The notes under the pieces are model-generated. The model was not told the DNA's origin. It worked only from the letters and a program-made list of their open reading frames with translations, and did not search any database. From contig CAMEXG010000002.1 in NCBI GenBank assembly GCA_945947045.1, positions 1 through 42,235 on the forward strand: DNA of 42,235 bases. Direction: 5' to 3'. Position 1 is the first letter of the stretch, and each line of letters begins with the position of its first letter. This document shows, piece by piece, positions 26,297 through 33,980 of the stretch. The stretch comes from an uncultured Spirochaetales bacterium (GTDB taxonomy: Bacteria; Spirochaetota; Spirochaetia; Sphaerochaetales; Sphaerochaetaceae). The position numbers and the translations under genes were made by a program.

Positions 26297-27283
26297 ATGA
26301 TGACCAGAAGTGAACTTGCAAAAAACAGAGAATTGGTAAAAGACAAGGCAGTGGGGGCATTAGTAGGCCTTGCCATTGGAGATTCTTTTGGTGACGCATG
26401 CCGCCTTCAAGACAATCGAGTAAACTATGGTATTACTACAGATTTTAACTCAGGAGCCTCTTGGAGTACCGATGACACTGAATTTGCCCTTTTGACGGCA
26501 AAGACTTTACTTAAGTGTAAAGGGAACCTTACGACAAAAGACGTTGTAGATGCTTGGATGGAAGATGTTTGTGTCCAGGATGAATATAAGAGAGGAGGGG
26601 CCAGCGAGAAGGCTGCTGCAGATAACTTGAGACGAGGTCTCAGACCACCAGAGTCTGGTAAGTTTAACACCTTCTTTATGAGTGACGGTACAGCCATGAG
26701 AATCCCTCCTGTAGGCATTGTTGCGGCTGGAGATCCTGAGAGGGCCATAAAGATGGCGGAAATCGATGCTTCAATAAGCCACTATGAAGAAGGAATATGG
26801 GGAGCCCAGTCTGTTGCCGCAGCAGTATCTGTTGCAATGGTGGATGGTTCTTTTGACGAGATTATGGAAGCAGCTCTCCTTCCTATCCCTACTGACAGCT
26901 GGCTTTATTATAACCTGACAGAAGCTTTTAAGATTATCGACAGTGTAAACGGTTCTCTATTTGACTGTTGGATGCCTATTCATGATTTATTACGTGCATC
27001 CACTTGGGCAACTACTGCAGAAGCAATTCCAAGTGCATATTGTGCACTTAAGCTTTCCCATAATAATTTCAGGGACGGCGTTGTAATTGCAGGCAACTTT
27101 GCTCGTGATGCCGATACCATTGGGGCTGTCTGTGGTTCTATCTTAGGCGCCAAGTATGGATTAAAATCTATTCCTGAAAAATGGGCGAATAAAGTAAGGT
27201 ATCCTAGTGGAACATGCCTTCAGTTTACAAAAGGACTTGATATCTTCCAAGTCGGAGAAGCTTTAGGTAACCTCATAGTATAG
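26297..27283 (+). CDS. ADP-ribosylglycohydrolase-family protein (canonical motifs)
   Basis: The protein has 328 aa. I chose the ATG at 26297, eight bases from AAGGAG (26283-26288), because the in-frame GTG at 26291 is only two bases away. All metal-binding motifs are present: GLAIGDSFGD (24-33), STDDTE (57-62) and ARDADTIGAVCG (269-280). Family members bind two Mg2+ and hydrolyse ADP-ribosyl or related ribosyl bonds. It is cytoplasmic. With the neighbouring 697-aa relative and a ribokinase-like enzyme it suggests release and phosphorylation of a ribose-like sugar. Confidence 0.85.
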   Translation: MMTRSELAKNRELVKDKAVGALVGLAIGDSFGDACRLQDNRVNYGITTDFNSGASWSTDDTEFALLTAKTLLKCKGNLTTKDVVDAWMEDVCVQDEYKRGGASEKAAADNLRRGLRPPESGKFNTFFMSDGTAMRIPPVGIVAAGDPERAIKMAEIDASISHYEEGIWGAQSVAAAVSVAMVDGSFDEIMEAALLPIPTDSWLYYNLTEAFKIIDSVNGSLFDCWMPIHDLLRASTWATTAEAIPSAYCALKLSHNNFRDGVVIAGNFARDADTIGAVCGSILGAKYGLKSIPEKWANKVRYPSGTCLQFTKGLDIFQVGEALGNLIV

Positions 27284-27294
27284 TGGGTATAATA

Positions 27295-28182
27295 ATGAAG
27301 AAGATCCTTGTTTTTGGTTCATTGAATATCGATATCGTATACTCCTTAGATCATATTGTCAGACCTGGGGAGACTATCCTTAGTTCTTCTATTGAGAAGA
27401 ATGCAGGAGGGAAGGGGCTTAACCAAGCTTGCGCAATATCTAAGACAGGGCTGGATGTCTATATGGCAGGATGCGTAGGAGAGGATGGGGATATACTCAT
27501 CGATACTCTCTCTTCCTTTGGTGTGAATGTAGATAATGTTAAGAGATTAGATGTTCCTACTGGAAACGCAATTATTGAAAGAAGTCGTGACGGTCAGAAC
27601 TCAATCATTCTTTTTGCAGGAGCCAACAGAGCCATTGATGAAACATTAATAGACAGCGTCCTCGCCTCTTTCTCTACAGGCGATATTATTGTGCTCCAGA
27701 ATGAGATTAACGGACTCTCTGAAATAATTAAGAAAGCAAGCGAAAAGGGTATGTATGTAGTCTTTAACCCAGCACCGTTTGATGAGTCTGTATTCTCTCT
27801 TCCTTTGGAGAATGTAAACTTACTGGTAGTAAATGAAATCGAAGGAGCAGGAGTAGCTGGAAAGGGAGATGATGCAACGTATGAAGAGATTCTCGATGCA
27901 TTGAAAGATAAGTATAGAGATAACGAAGTGATTATGACCTGCGGCAAGAATGGTTCTTATTGGCAAAAAGGAGATAAACGAATCTTTGAGAAAGCAAGAG
28001 TCGTAGATGCTGTGGACACTACTGCCGCTGGCGATACTTTCATCGGTTACTTCATCGCTTCAAGAGAGATGGGATATGACACAGAAGATGCAATGAAATA
28101 TGCTACCATCGCTTCTTCTATCACTGTAACAAGAAAGGGAGCGGCAGGTAGTGTTCCTGAAGGAAAAGAAGTCTTTCAGTAA
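27295..28182 (+). CDS. PfkB-family sugar kinase, ribokinase-like
   Basis: The protein has 295 aa. I chose the ATG at 27295 (MKKILVFGSLNIDIVY); a GTG four codons earlier is less likely. It has the PfkB N-terminal signature NAGGKGLNQACA (36-47) and the C-terminal DTTAAGDTF (241-249) with catalytic Asp247; canonical ribokinase has GAGD, here AAGD. The closest visible similarity is to ribokinase (ribose to ribose 5-phosphate), but other PfkB substrates (deoxyribose, pseudouridine, fructose) cannot be excluded. It is the last gene of the LacI-led operon. Confidence 0.85.
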   Translation: MKKILVFGSLNIDIVYSLDHIVRPGETILSSSIEKNAGGKGLNQACAISKTGLDVYMAGCVGEDGDILIDTLSSFGVNVDNVKRLDVPTGNAIIERSRDGQNSIILFAGANRAIDETLIDSVLASFSTGDIIVLQNEINGLSEIIKKASEKGMYVVFNPAPFDESVFSLPLENVNLLVVNEIEGAGVAGKGDDATYEEILDALKDKYRDNEVIMTCGKNGSYWQKGDKRIFEKARVVDAVDTTAAGDTFIGYFIASREMGYDTEDAMKYATIASSITVTRKGAAGSVPEGKEVFQ

Positions 28183-28205
28183 AAGAAAAACTATATAATA
28201 AGGTA

Positions 28206-28240
28206 GGCTCATCAGATGAAACTGATGGGCTCTTTCTTTT
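28206..28240 (+). terminator. Intrinsic terminator of the LacI-led operon
   Basis: GCTCATCAG-ATGAAA-CTGATGGGC forms a 9-bp stem with one G-U pair, followed by TCTTTCTTTT. Confidence 0.75.
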
Positions 28241-28511
28241 GAATGAAAGGGGACAGAGTTGTAGACAATTTGACGTGTAGTATTTCTTTTTGTCATTCTT
28301 GCTTTCTTTATCTCTATTAATGAGTATTAGAATCAAAAGTGATAAACAAAAGAGAATTATGCTCTATTGTTTTATAGCCCAAAACTTGTAAGAAACATAA
28401 ATGACAATTATTCTTTTGTCACCAAATAAGTTAAAGATTGCACCTGAGACAGTATGTGCATTAAAGATTCGTTTGTAAAACGGAACTTGGCTTCTCAAAG
28501 CCTGGCTAATA
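28241..28511. other. 271-bp intergenic stretch, no gene seen
   Basis: The stretch lies between the operon terminator and the tRNA, which converge. Reading the minus strand, a small stem GGCTT-TGAG-AAGCC (about 28491-28504) just past the tRNA 3' end may help terminate or process the tRNA transcript. Nothing else is recognisable. Confidence 0.5.
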
Positions 28512-28583
28512 TAGGCCCACTGGGAATCGAACCCGGATATTATCCTCCGGAGGGATACGCTTTATCCATTAAGCTATAGACCC
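28512..28583 (-). tRNA. tRNA-Arg (anticodon CCG)
   Basis: A full cloverleaf is readable: 7-bp acceptor stem (three G-U pairs), D stem GCTT/AAGC, anticodon stem TATCC/GGATA with loop CTCCGGA (anticodon CCG), 4-nt variable loop and T loop TTCGATT. The T stem (CCGGG/CCCAG) has one C-A mismatch. CCA is not encoded. It lies 33 bases beyond the mtnA-like stop on the same strand. Confidence 0.92.
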
Positions 28584-28591
28584 ATGTCTTT

Positions 28592-28620
28592 ACCATAATG
28601 CTTTTCTTCTTCTCGTTCAA
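28592..28620 (-). promoter_or_regulatory. Candidate tRNA-Arg promoter
   Basis: On the minus strand, TTGAAC (28615-28620) and TATGGT (28592-28597) are 17 bases apart, overlapping the end of the upstream isomerase gene. The -10 is only a 4/6 match. Confidence 0.3.
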
Positions 28621-29669
28621 TATTCGCCTTCTCCTCCGTCTGAGAAGTATGAGTTTAGGTTGAGAGGGTTGTATATACCCATATCTGTTACAATTCCGTC
28701 TATAAGGGACGGAGGTGTAATATCGAAGGCCGGGTAGTAGCCTTTGACGCCGCCGGGGGCTGTCCTGATTCCCATGGCTTCAAGAGAGAACTTTGGGTCT
28801 CTCATTTCAATTTTCACATCATCTATTGATTCATGGAATTTATCAGGATCGCCTGTTACATATGTTTTTACACCGAAGTATCTAGCACATATTGCTATAC
28901 CAAGAGTCCCCACTTTATTGACCACATATCCATCCATAGTTATTGCATCGGCGGCTGAAGTAAAGACATCGATATTTTCGTTTTTCATTACAAAGGCAGG
29001 CATGTTGTCTGTTATTACTGTAGTATCGAAGCCCATTTCAGAAAGTACTGTGGATGTAAGCCTTGCTCCTTGGAAGTATGGTCTGGTTTCAGGACAGAAG
29101 AATCTGACGTTTTTCCCTTCTTCCCTGAGAGTTCTTGCCATCATTCCGATTATGGTTTCTCCAAAGCATTGAGTCATTACAGATCCGTTGTCAGGGATTT
29201 GTGAAGATAGATACTTTGAGATTCTACATATTTTTTCATAACGCTTGTCATTGAGGGAGTAAACGTGATCTCTTACTGCATCTTCTAAGCTTTTCCCTTC
29301 TCTTTTAGCTTTCAGCGCTATAGGAATACAGCTTTCAGTAATGGAAGCGTATCTCTTTTGTGTAGTGGGGCGGGCTGTAGACAGAAGAAAGGAAGCTTCC
29401 TTTAAATGCTTTATAGTTTCTTCTTCATCAAGAGTTCTGCATTCCCTTGCCGCCAGAGCCATTCCCATGCCTACAGCTGTATATGGACCAGCAGATTGAG
29501 TGACCATGTTCCTTATGGCATCTCTTACTTCCATAACGCTATGGCATATTTCAAATCTAACAGTATTGGGATAAACACGCCTATCAAGGATTCTTACGAT
29601 TCCATCTTCATAGGATGCTATGTTTTCGTATCTGAGCATAAAGGCAAGGTCATGGTCTTCTCTTTTCAT
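28617..29669 (-). CDS. mtnA: Methylthioribose-1-phosphate isomerase-like protein (eIF2B alpha/beta/delta family)
   Basis: The 350-aa protein has the aldose-ketose isomerase features of MtnA: MTQCFGET with the expected catalytic Cys168, FFCPETRPYFQGARLT, and SAADAITMDGYVVNKVGTLG with Asp241 as the acid/base residue. MtnA converts 5-methylthioribose 1-phosphate to methylthioribulose 1-phosphate in methionine salvage. The related ribose-1,5-bisphosphate isomerases share this fold, so that role is an alternative. It diverges from a methylthioadenosine/S-adenosylhomocysteine deaminase gene, which favours methylthio-nucleoside metabolism. GAGGAAG precedes the ATG. Confidence 0.75.
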   Translation of the reverse strand: MKREDHDLAFMLRYENIASYEDGIVRILDRRVYPNTVRFEICHSVMEVRDAIRNMVTQSAGPYTAVGMGMALAARECRTLDEEETIKHLKEASFLLSTARPTTQKRYASITESCIPIALKAKREGKSLEDAVRDHVYSLNDKRYEKICRISKYLSSQIPDNGSVMTQCFGETIIGMMARTLREEGKNVRFFCPETRPYFQGARLTSTVLSEMGFDTTVITDNMPAFVMKNENIDVFTSAADAITMDGYVVNKVGTLGIAICARYFGVKTYVTGDPDKFHESIDDVKIEMRDPKFSLEAMGIRTAPGGVKGYYPAFDITPPSLIDGIVTDMGIYNPLNLNSYFSDGGEGEY

Positions 29670-29685
29670 TTTCTTCCTCGTCTAT

Positions 29686-29713
29686 ATTCTATATAAACTC
29701 TAGTTGTTACCAA
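29686..29713 (-). promoter_or_regulatory. Candidate promoter of the mtnA-like gene
   Basis: On the minus strand, TTGGTA (29708-29713) and TAGAAT (29686-29691) are 16 bases apart. Its -35 overlaps the -35 of the divergent deaminase promoter by two bases, so the two promoters should compete. Confidence 0.45.
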
Positions 29714-29732
29714 AGACTACTACTGATAAAAT
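29704..29732 (+). promoter_or_regulatory. Candidate promoter of the deaminase gene (near-leaderless)
   Basis: TTGTTA (29704-29709) and TAAAAT (29727-29732) are 17 bases apart. The ATG is at 29741, only eight bases after the -10, so the mRNA would have almost no leader. No good ribosome site is present. Confidence 0.5.
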
Positions 29733-29740
29733 CTAGAGCT

Positions 29741-31051
29741 ATGTCATCTATATTATTTAAAAATGCAGGGATACTTGCGACAAAAAACAATGAGTTTGAG
29801 TTTATCGAAAACGGGTATTTGGCTGTCGATGGAGAAAGAATCGACTATATTGGGAAAGAAGAGCCAAAGAAGAAGTATGATGAAGAGAAAGATTGCTCAG
29901 GCTTGATTCTCACCCCAGGCTTTGTAAACTGCCATGGTCACTCGGCCATGACACTACTGCGTGGTGTAGGAAGTGATCTACCTTTGCAGGATTGGCTACA
30001 TGTAATGTGGCCTATAGAAGACAGAATGAATGAAGAGGACTTAAGGTGTGGAATGGATCTCTCTATTATGGAGATGCTTGCTTCCGGCACTACAAGTTTC
30101 ACTGATATGTACCTTATGCCTTGGGCTGTTGCAGATACCATAGGAAAAAGCGGTATTAAGGCAAACTTCTCTCGTGTAATGCAGGCTTTCCAGGAGATGG
30201 ACGACAGCGACTATGACTCATACTACAGAGTAAAAGAAACAGAGGACTTGGTCTCAGCTTTCCATAATTCCTACTCCGAGAGACTTAAAGTCGATTATGC
30301 AATACATGCAGAGTATACATGTAAGCCACTGGTTGTCAGAAGATATAGCGAGGATTGTCTAAAAAAAGGTTTGAAGATGCAGATCCACCTTTCCGAGACA
30401 AAAAAAGAGCACTTGGAATGTATAGAGAAGTATGGGAAGACTCCCACAGAGTGGTTTAATGACTTGGGGTGCTTTGAAAACCCAACGCTTGCTGCACACT
30501 GCGTTTGGGTGGAAGATAACGATATGGACATTCTAAACGAGAAAGGTGTTACAGTTGTTCATAACCCTACATCCAACTTAAAGCTTGGAAGTGGATTTGC
30601 TCCTATTCCCGAGATGATCAAGAAGGGCGTTAATGTCGCCTTGGGCACAGATGGAGCTGCCAGCAATAATAATTTGAATTTCATGGAAGAGATTCACCTT
30701 GCATCCATTATCCATAACGGCAGATTGGGAGATCCTACAGTCATGAATCCAAACACTGTACTGAGGATGGCCACAATCAATGGAGCGAAAGCCCAGGGAA
30801 GGGAAGATACAGGTAGTTTGGAAGTAGGAAAGAAGGCTGACATAGTAGCGTTTGACGTAAATAAGCCTCACCTTACACCAAACCTCAATCCTGAAGCCCT
30901 GTTGGTTTATTCAGCACAAGGAAGCGATGTGTGTATGACAATGGTGGATGGAAAGATTCTATATGAGAAGGGAGAATTTAAGACTATCGATAAAGACAGG
31001 GTCTTTTATGAAGTGAAGAAGAGTATAGGGAGATTGTACGGGGAAAAATAA
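29741..31051 (+). CDS. mtaD: 5-methylthioadenosine/S-adenosylhomocysteine deaminase-type amidohydrolase
   Basis: The 436-aa protein is an amidohydrolase with metal ligands in NCHGHSAMTLLRG (His65, His67), IHLSETKKEH, AAHCVWV and LGTDGAASNNNLNF (Asp), and the family segment DLPLQDWLHVMWPIEDRMN that distinguishes MtaD/SsnA-like deaminases. MtaD deaminates MTA or SAH to the inosine derivatives. Related enzymes deaminate other purines, so specificity is provisional. It is cytoplasmic. It stands divergent from the mtnA-like gene and upstream of the second PF04392 ABC operon. Confidence 0.83.
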   Translation: MSSILFKNAGILATKNNEFEFIENGYLAVDGERIDYIGKEEPKKKYDEEKDCSGLILTPGFVNCHGHSAMTLLRGVGSDLPLQDWLHVMWPIEDRMNEEDLRCGMDLSIMEMLASGTTSFTDMYLMPWAVADTIGKSGIKANFSRVMQAFQEMDDSDYDSYYRVKETEDLVSAFHNSYSERLKVDYAIHAEYTCKPLVVRRYSEDCLKKGLKMQIHLSETKKEHLECIEKYGKTPTEWFNDLGCFENPTLAAHCVWVEDNDMDILNEKGVTVVHNPTSNLKLGSGFAPIPEMIKKGVNVALGTDGAASNNNLNFMEEIHLASIIHNGRLGDPTVMNPNTVLRMATINGAKAQGREDTGSLEVGKKADIVAFDVNKPHLTPNLNPEALLVYSAQGSDVCMTMVDGKILYEKGEFKTIDKDRVFYEVKKSIGRLYGEK

Positions 31052-31083
31052 ATGTTTCTATAAATAGTAATTTTCTTTCTAAA

Positions 31084-31120
31084 ACCTATTGACAAGTGTT
31101 ACTATAGAGAGTAACAATAG
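31084..31120 (+). promoter_or_regulatory. Promoter/operator block of the second PF04392 operon, in an inverted-repeat setting
   Basis: TTGACA (31089-31094), eight bases, then TATAGAGAGT (31103-31112), exactly the spacing seen at 11708-11731. It lies inside nested inverted repeats: CCTATT with AATAGG outside, and GTTACT with AGTAAC inside. The canonical -10 position holds TAACAA. Confidence 0.5.
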
Positions 31121-31143
31121 GTTCATCGATGAAGGAGAAGGAT

Positions 31144-31188
31144 ATGAAAAGAACAACTAGATTCTGGCGCGGGGCGCCTAAAGAGTGA
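31144..31188 (+). CDS. Candidate 14-residue leader peptide
   Basis: ATG at 31144 follows a strong AAGGAGAAGGAT ribosome site and encodes MKRTTRFWRGAPKE, stop TGA 31186-31188. It lies 42 bases before the binding-protein gene. Its only Trp codon (31165-31167) overlaps the left arm of a perfect GC hairpin (31166-31178). Size, position and ribosome site suit a regulatory leader. No T-run follows the hairpin, so control would be at translation or through Rho rather than by an intrinsic terminator. Confidence 0.5.
   Translation: MKRTTRFWRGAPKE
31166..31178 (+). promoter_or_regulatory. GC-rich hairpin inside the leader ORF
   Basis: GGCGC-GGG-GCGCC is a perfect 5-bp stem and the most GC-rich spot in an otherwise AT-rich 180-bp spacer. 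It starts within the leader's Trp codon. Confidence 0.55.
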
Positions 31189-31230
31189 CAAATTATCCAG
31201 AAAAATCTCTAATAATAAGGAAATAAAAAA

Positions 31231-32262
31231 ATGAAAAAATACATCGCTATACTTCTTATGGTCTCTCTCATCCTCGTCTCCGTCTTTGCCAATGGCAGTA
31301 AGGAAGAATCAAGTGTAAAAACATACAAAGTAGGAATCTGTAACTTTGTAGATGATGCTTCCTTAAATCAGATTTGTGAAAACATACAGTCCCAGCTTTC
31401 TGAAATCGAAAGCGAGAAGGGTGTAAAGTTCGATATTAAATATGACAACTGTAACGCAGATGCAAATGTTCTTGCCCAGATAATAGCTAACTTCATCGCA
31501 GATGACGTGGATCTTATGGTTGGTGTTGCAACTCCTGTGGCCATGGCTATGCAGGCTGCTACAGAAGACAATAATATACCTGTAGTATTTGCAGCCGTTT
31601 CCGACCCACTTGCTGCCGGAATTGTATCATCACTCTCCGCTCCTGGAGCAAACCTTACAGGAACAAGTGACTTCTTGGATACTACTGCTGTCATGAACTT
31701 GATCTTTGCCCTTAATCCTGAAACAGATAAGGTGGGTTTACTGTATGATGCAGGACAAGATTCTTCCACAACTGCCATCAAGACAGCAAAAGAGTATCTG
31801 GAAAAGAAGGGTATTGCATATGCAGAGAGAATGGGAACGACAGTTGATGAAGTAATTCTTGCTTCAAAAGCTTTAGTTGCAGACAAGGTCGATGTAGTCT
31901 TTACTCCTAGTGACAACACTATCATGACGGCAGAGCTTTCAATCTATGAAATTTTCAATGCTGCAGGTATCCCTCAGTTCACAGGAGCAGACTCATTCGC
32001 TCTCAATGGAGCTTTCCTTGGATATGGTGTAGACTATGCTAACCTTGGAAGAGAAACAGGTAAGATGGTTGCTGAGATCCTTATTGATGGAAAAGATCCT
32101 GCTTCTACTCCTGTCCGCACTTTCGACAATGGTACAGCTACTATTAATACTGAAACAGCAGCAGAGCTTGGATATGATTTTGATAATCTCTCATCTATTT
32201 TCGCTCCATACTGCACAAAGGTTGCTGCAATTACAACAGCTGAAAGCTTCAGCGATCTATAA
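31231..32262 (+). CDS. ABC transporter periplasmic binding protein, PF04392 family (second paralogue)
   Basis: The 343-aa protein has a signal peptide (ending VSVFA-NGSKEE). The mature part begins KVGICNFVDDASLNQICENI and contains DLMVGVATPVAMAMQAATED and VDYANLGRETGKMVAEIL, as in TrpX-like PF04392 proteins. It corresponds to the protein at 11806-12762 but differs enough that the ligand may differ. First gene of its operon. Confidence 0.86.
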   Translation: MKKYIAILLMVSLILVSVFANGSKEESSVKTYKVGICNFVDDASLNQICENIQSQLSEIESEKGVKFDIKYDNCNADANVLAQIIANFIADDVDLMVGVATPVAMAMQAATEDNNIPVVFAAVSDPLAAGIVSSLSAPGANLTGTSDFLDTTAVMNLIFALNPETDKVGLLYDAGQDSSTTAIKTAKEYLEKKGIAYAERMGTTVDEVILASKALVADKVDVVFTPSDNTIMTAELSIYEIFNAAGIPQFTGADSFALNGAFLGYGVDYANLGRETGKMVAEILIDGKDPASTPVRTFDNGTATINTETAAELGYDFDNLSSIFAPYCTKVAAITTAESFSDL

Positions 32263-32271
32263 GGATATAAA

Positions 32272-33201
32272 ATGCTGGAAACAATAATTGGACTTGGAAC
32301 AACCGCCCTTGAATTGGGTCTGATAAGTTCCCTTACCGTATTGGCTCTCTTCTTGAGTTACTCCATGCTCAATGTATGTGACCTCTCTACTGACGGCTGC
32401 TTCACTTTGGGAGCAGTCGTTGGTGCTGTTACAGCTCTCTCAGGGCATCCCCTTCTGTCTATTCCTGCTGCCATGGGTGCAGGAGTATTATCGGGGTTGA
32501 TAACATCTCTGTTGCAGACAAAGATGGGAATCGACAGTCTTTTGGCTGGAATAATCGTAAATACAGGGCTTTATTCAATAAACATCGCCATAATGGGTGG
32601 TTCTTCTCTATTGAATATGAATAAGACCACTACAATCTTTACAATGATGAAGAGCCTTGTTTCTTCCACATTCCTCGCTCAATCTTATAAGCTTGTGACT
32701 GCTTTGATCTTTGTAGCCTTGGTTGTTCTTTTCCTTTCATTTTTCTTAAAAACAAGATTGGGTCTGTCTTTGAGAGCGACTGGCGACAACCCGGATATGG
32801 TGAAGTCTTCATCAATAAATCCAGCCTTCACTACTATTATCGGGCTATGTATCTCTTCATCTTTTACAGCTCTTTCAGGATGTTTGTTGGCCCAGAGCCA
32901 AAAGTCTGTAAACGTAACCATAGGATCGGGTATGGTTACAATAGCTTTGGCTTCTCTTCTAATTGGTAGAGCTTTTATGGGGAAGGGTGGAATAACAAAG
33001 AGAGCAATCGGCGTTGTAATCGGTGCCATAATTTTCCGTCTTGTTTATACAATAGCCCTTAGATTCAATCTCCCTGCCTACATGTTGAAGCTTATTTCAT
33101 CTGTAATAGTAATAATCGCAATTTCTTTCCCATATTTTAAAGGAAAGAAAGATGACTATATGAGAATCCATAGGGCTAAGAAGGAGGCTGGAAATGCTTG
33201 A
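32272..33201 (+). CDS. ABC transporter permease (PF04392-associated, second paralogue)
   Basis: The 309-aa polytopic protein corresponds to that at 12792-13709. MLNVCDLSTDGCFTLGAVVG matches the LDVADLTVDGSLATGGAV position of the first permease. GLSLRATGDNPDMVKSSSIN is the conserved cytoplasmic loop. It starts nine bases after the binding-protein stop and overlaps the ATPase by eight bases, the same gene order and junction as in the first operon. Confidence 0.88.
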   Translation: MLETIIGLGTTALELGLISSLTVLALFLSYSMLNVCDLSTDGCFTLGAVVGAVTALSGHPLLSIPAAMGAGVLSGLITSLLQTKMGIDSLLAGIIVNTGLYSINIAIMGGSSLLNMNKTTTIFTMMKSLVSSTFLAQSYKLVTALIFVALVVLFLSFFLKTRLGLSLRATGDNPDMVKSSSINPAFTTIIGLCISSSFTALSGCLLAQSQKSVNVTIGSGMVTIALASLLIGRAFMGKGGITKRAIGVVIGAIIFRLVYTIALRFNLPAYMLKLISSVIVIIAISFPYFKGKKDDYMRIHRAKKEAGNA

Positions 33202-33979
33202 AATCATCGGTGTCTCCAAAACATTTAACCCCAATACTGTTTTTGAGAAGAAAGCACTTGTGGATATTAACCTAAAGGTTGAAAACGGTGAGTTTATATC
33301 AATAATCGGAGCCAATGGTGCCGGTAAGTCTACCCTCTTCAATGCCATCTCCGGTTCTTTTTTGACTGATAAAGGCAAGATTGTTCTGGATGGAGAAGAT
33401 ATCACATTCCTTCCAGACCACAAAAGAGCAAGAATGATAGGACGTTTATTCCAGGATCCTATGAGGGGGACAGCTCCTGGTATGAGTATTGAAGAGAACC
33501 TGTTTCTTGCTTCCGGCAGGGGCGGTTGGCTTGGAGGCATCAACAAGAAGGATAGGGAGTTATTTAAAGAAAAGCTTTCCTCCCTTTCTATGGGATTGGA
33601 AGATAGGCTCTCTCAGCCTGTAGGCTTACTTAGCGGAGGTCAGCGACAGGCGTTGACGCTATTGATGGCCACATTCAATCCCCCTTCATTGCTGCTCCTT
33701 GACGAACATACGGCAGCTTTGGATCCCGCTACAGCAGAGAGAGTACTTTCTTTGACAGACAGAATCGTGAAAGAGAATAACCTTACTTGCCTTATGATTA
33801 CTCATAACATGCAGTCTGCGCTTGTGCAGGGTGATAGAACGCTGATGATGGATAAGGGCAGAATCATATATGATGTAAAGGGTGATGAGAGAAAGGGCCT
33901 TACTGTTTCCGATCTCTTGGAGAAATTTAAGGAGAACTCAGGAAAAGCCTTGGATAACGACAGAATGCTGATGATTTAG
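33194..33979 (+). CDS. ABC transporter ATPase (PF04392-associated, second paralogue)
   Basis: The 261-aa protein has Walker A GANGAGKST, signature LSGGQRQAL, Walker B LLLDEHTAALDP and switch MITHNM. It is closely similar to the ATPase at 13702-14496 throughout (both have ITFLPD/ITYLPD, GRxFQDPM and RLxxxVGLLSGG). No clear terminator follows; the convergent vsr gene begins two bases later. Confidence 0.9.
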   Translation: MLEIIGVSKTFNPNTVFEKKALVDINLKVENGEFISIIGANGAGKSTLFNAISGSFLTDKGKIVLDGEDITFLPDHKRARMIGRLFQDPMRGTAPGMSIEENLFLASGRGGWLGGINKKDRELFKEKLSSLSMGLEDRLSQPVGLLSGGQRQALTLLMATFNPPSLLLLDEHTAALDPATAERVLSLTDRIVKENNLTCLMITHNMQSALVQGDRTLMMDKGRIIYDVKGDERKGLTVSDLLEKFKENSGKALDNDRMLMI

Positions 33980-33980
33980 C

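Noticed and set aside
31081..31230. SAM/SAH riboswitch before the operon beside the methylthio-nucleoside enzymes
   Set aside because: The only structures are the nested inverted repeat and a short GC hairpin; no known SAM or SAH aptamer consensus was recognised.
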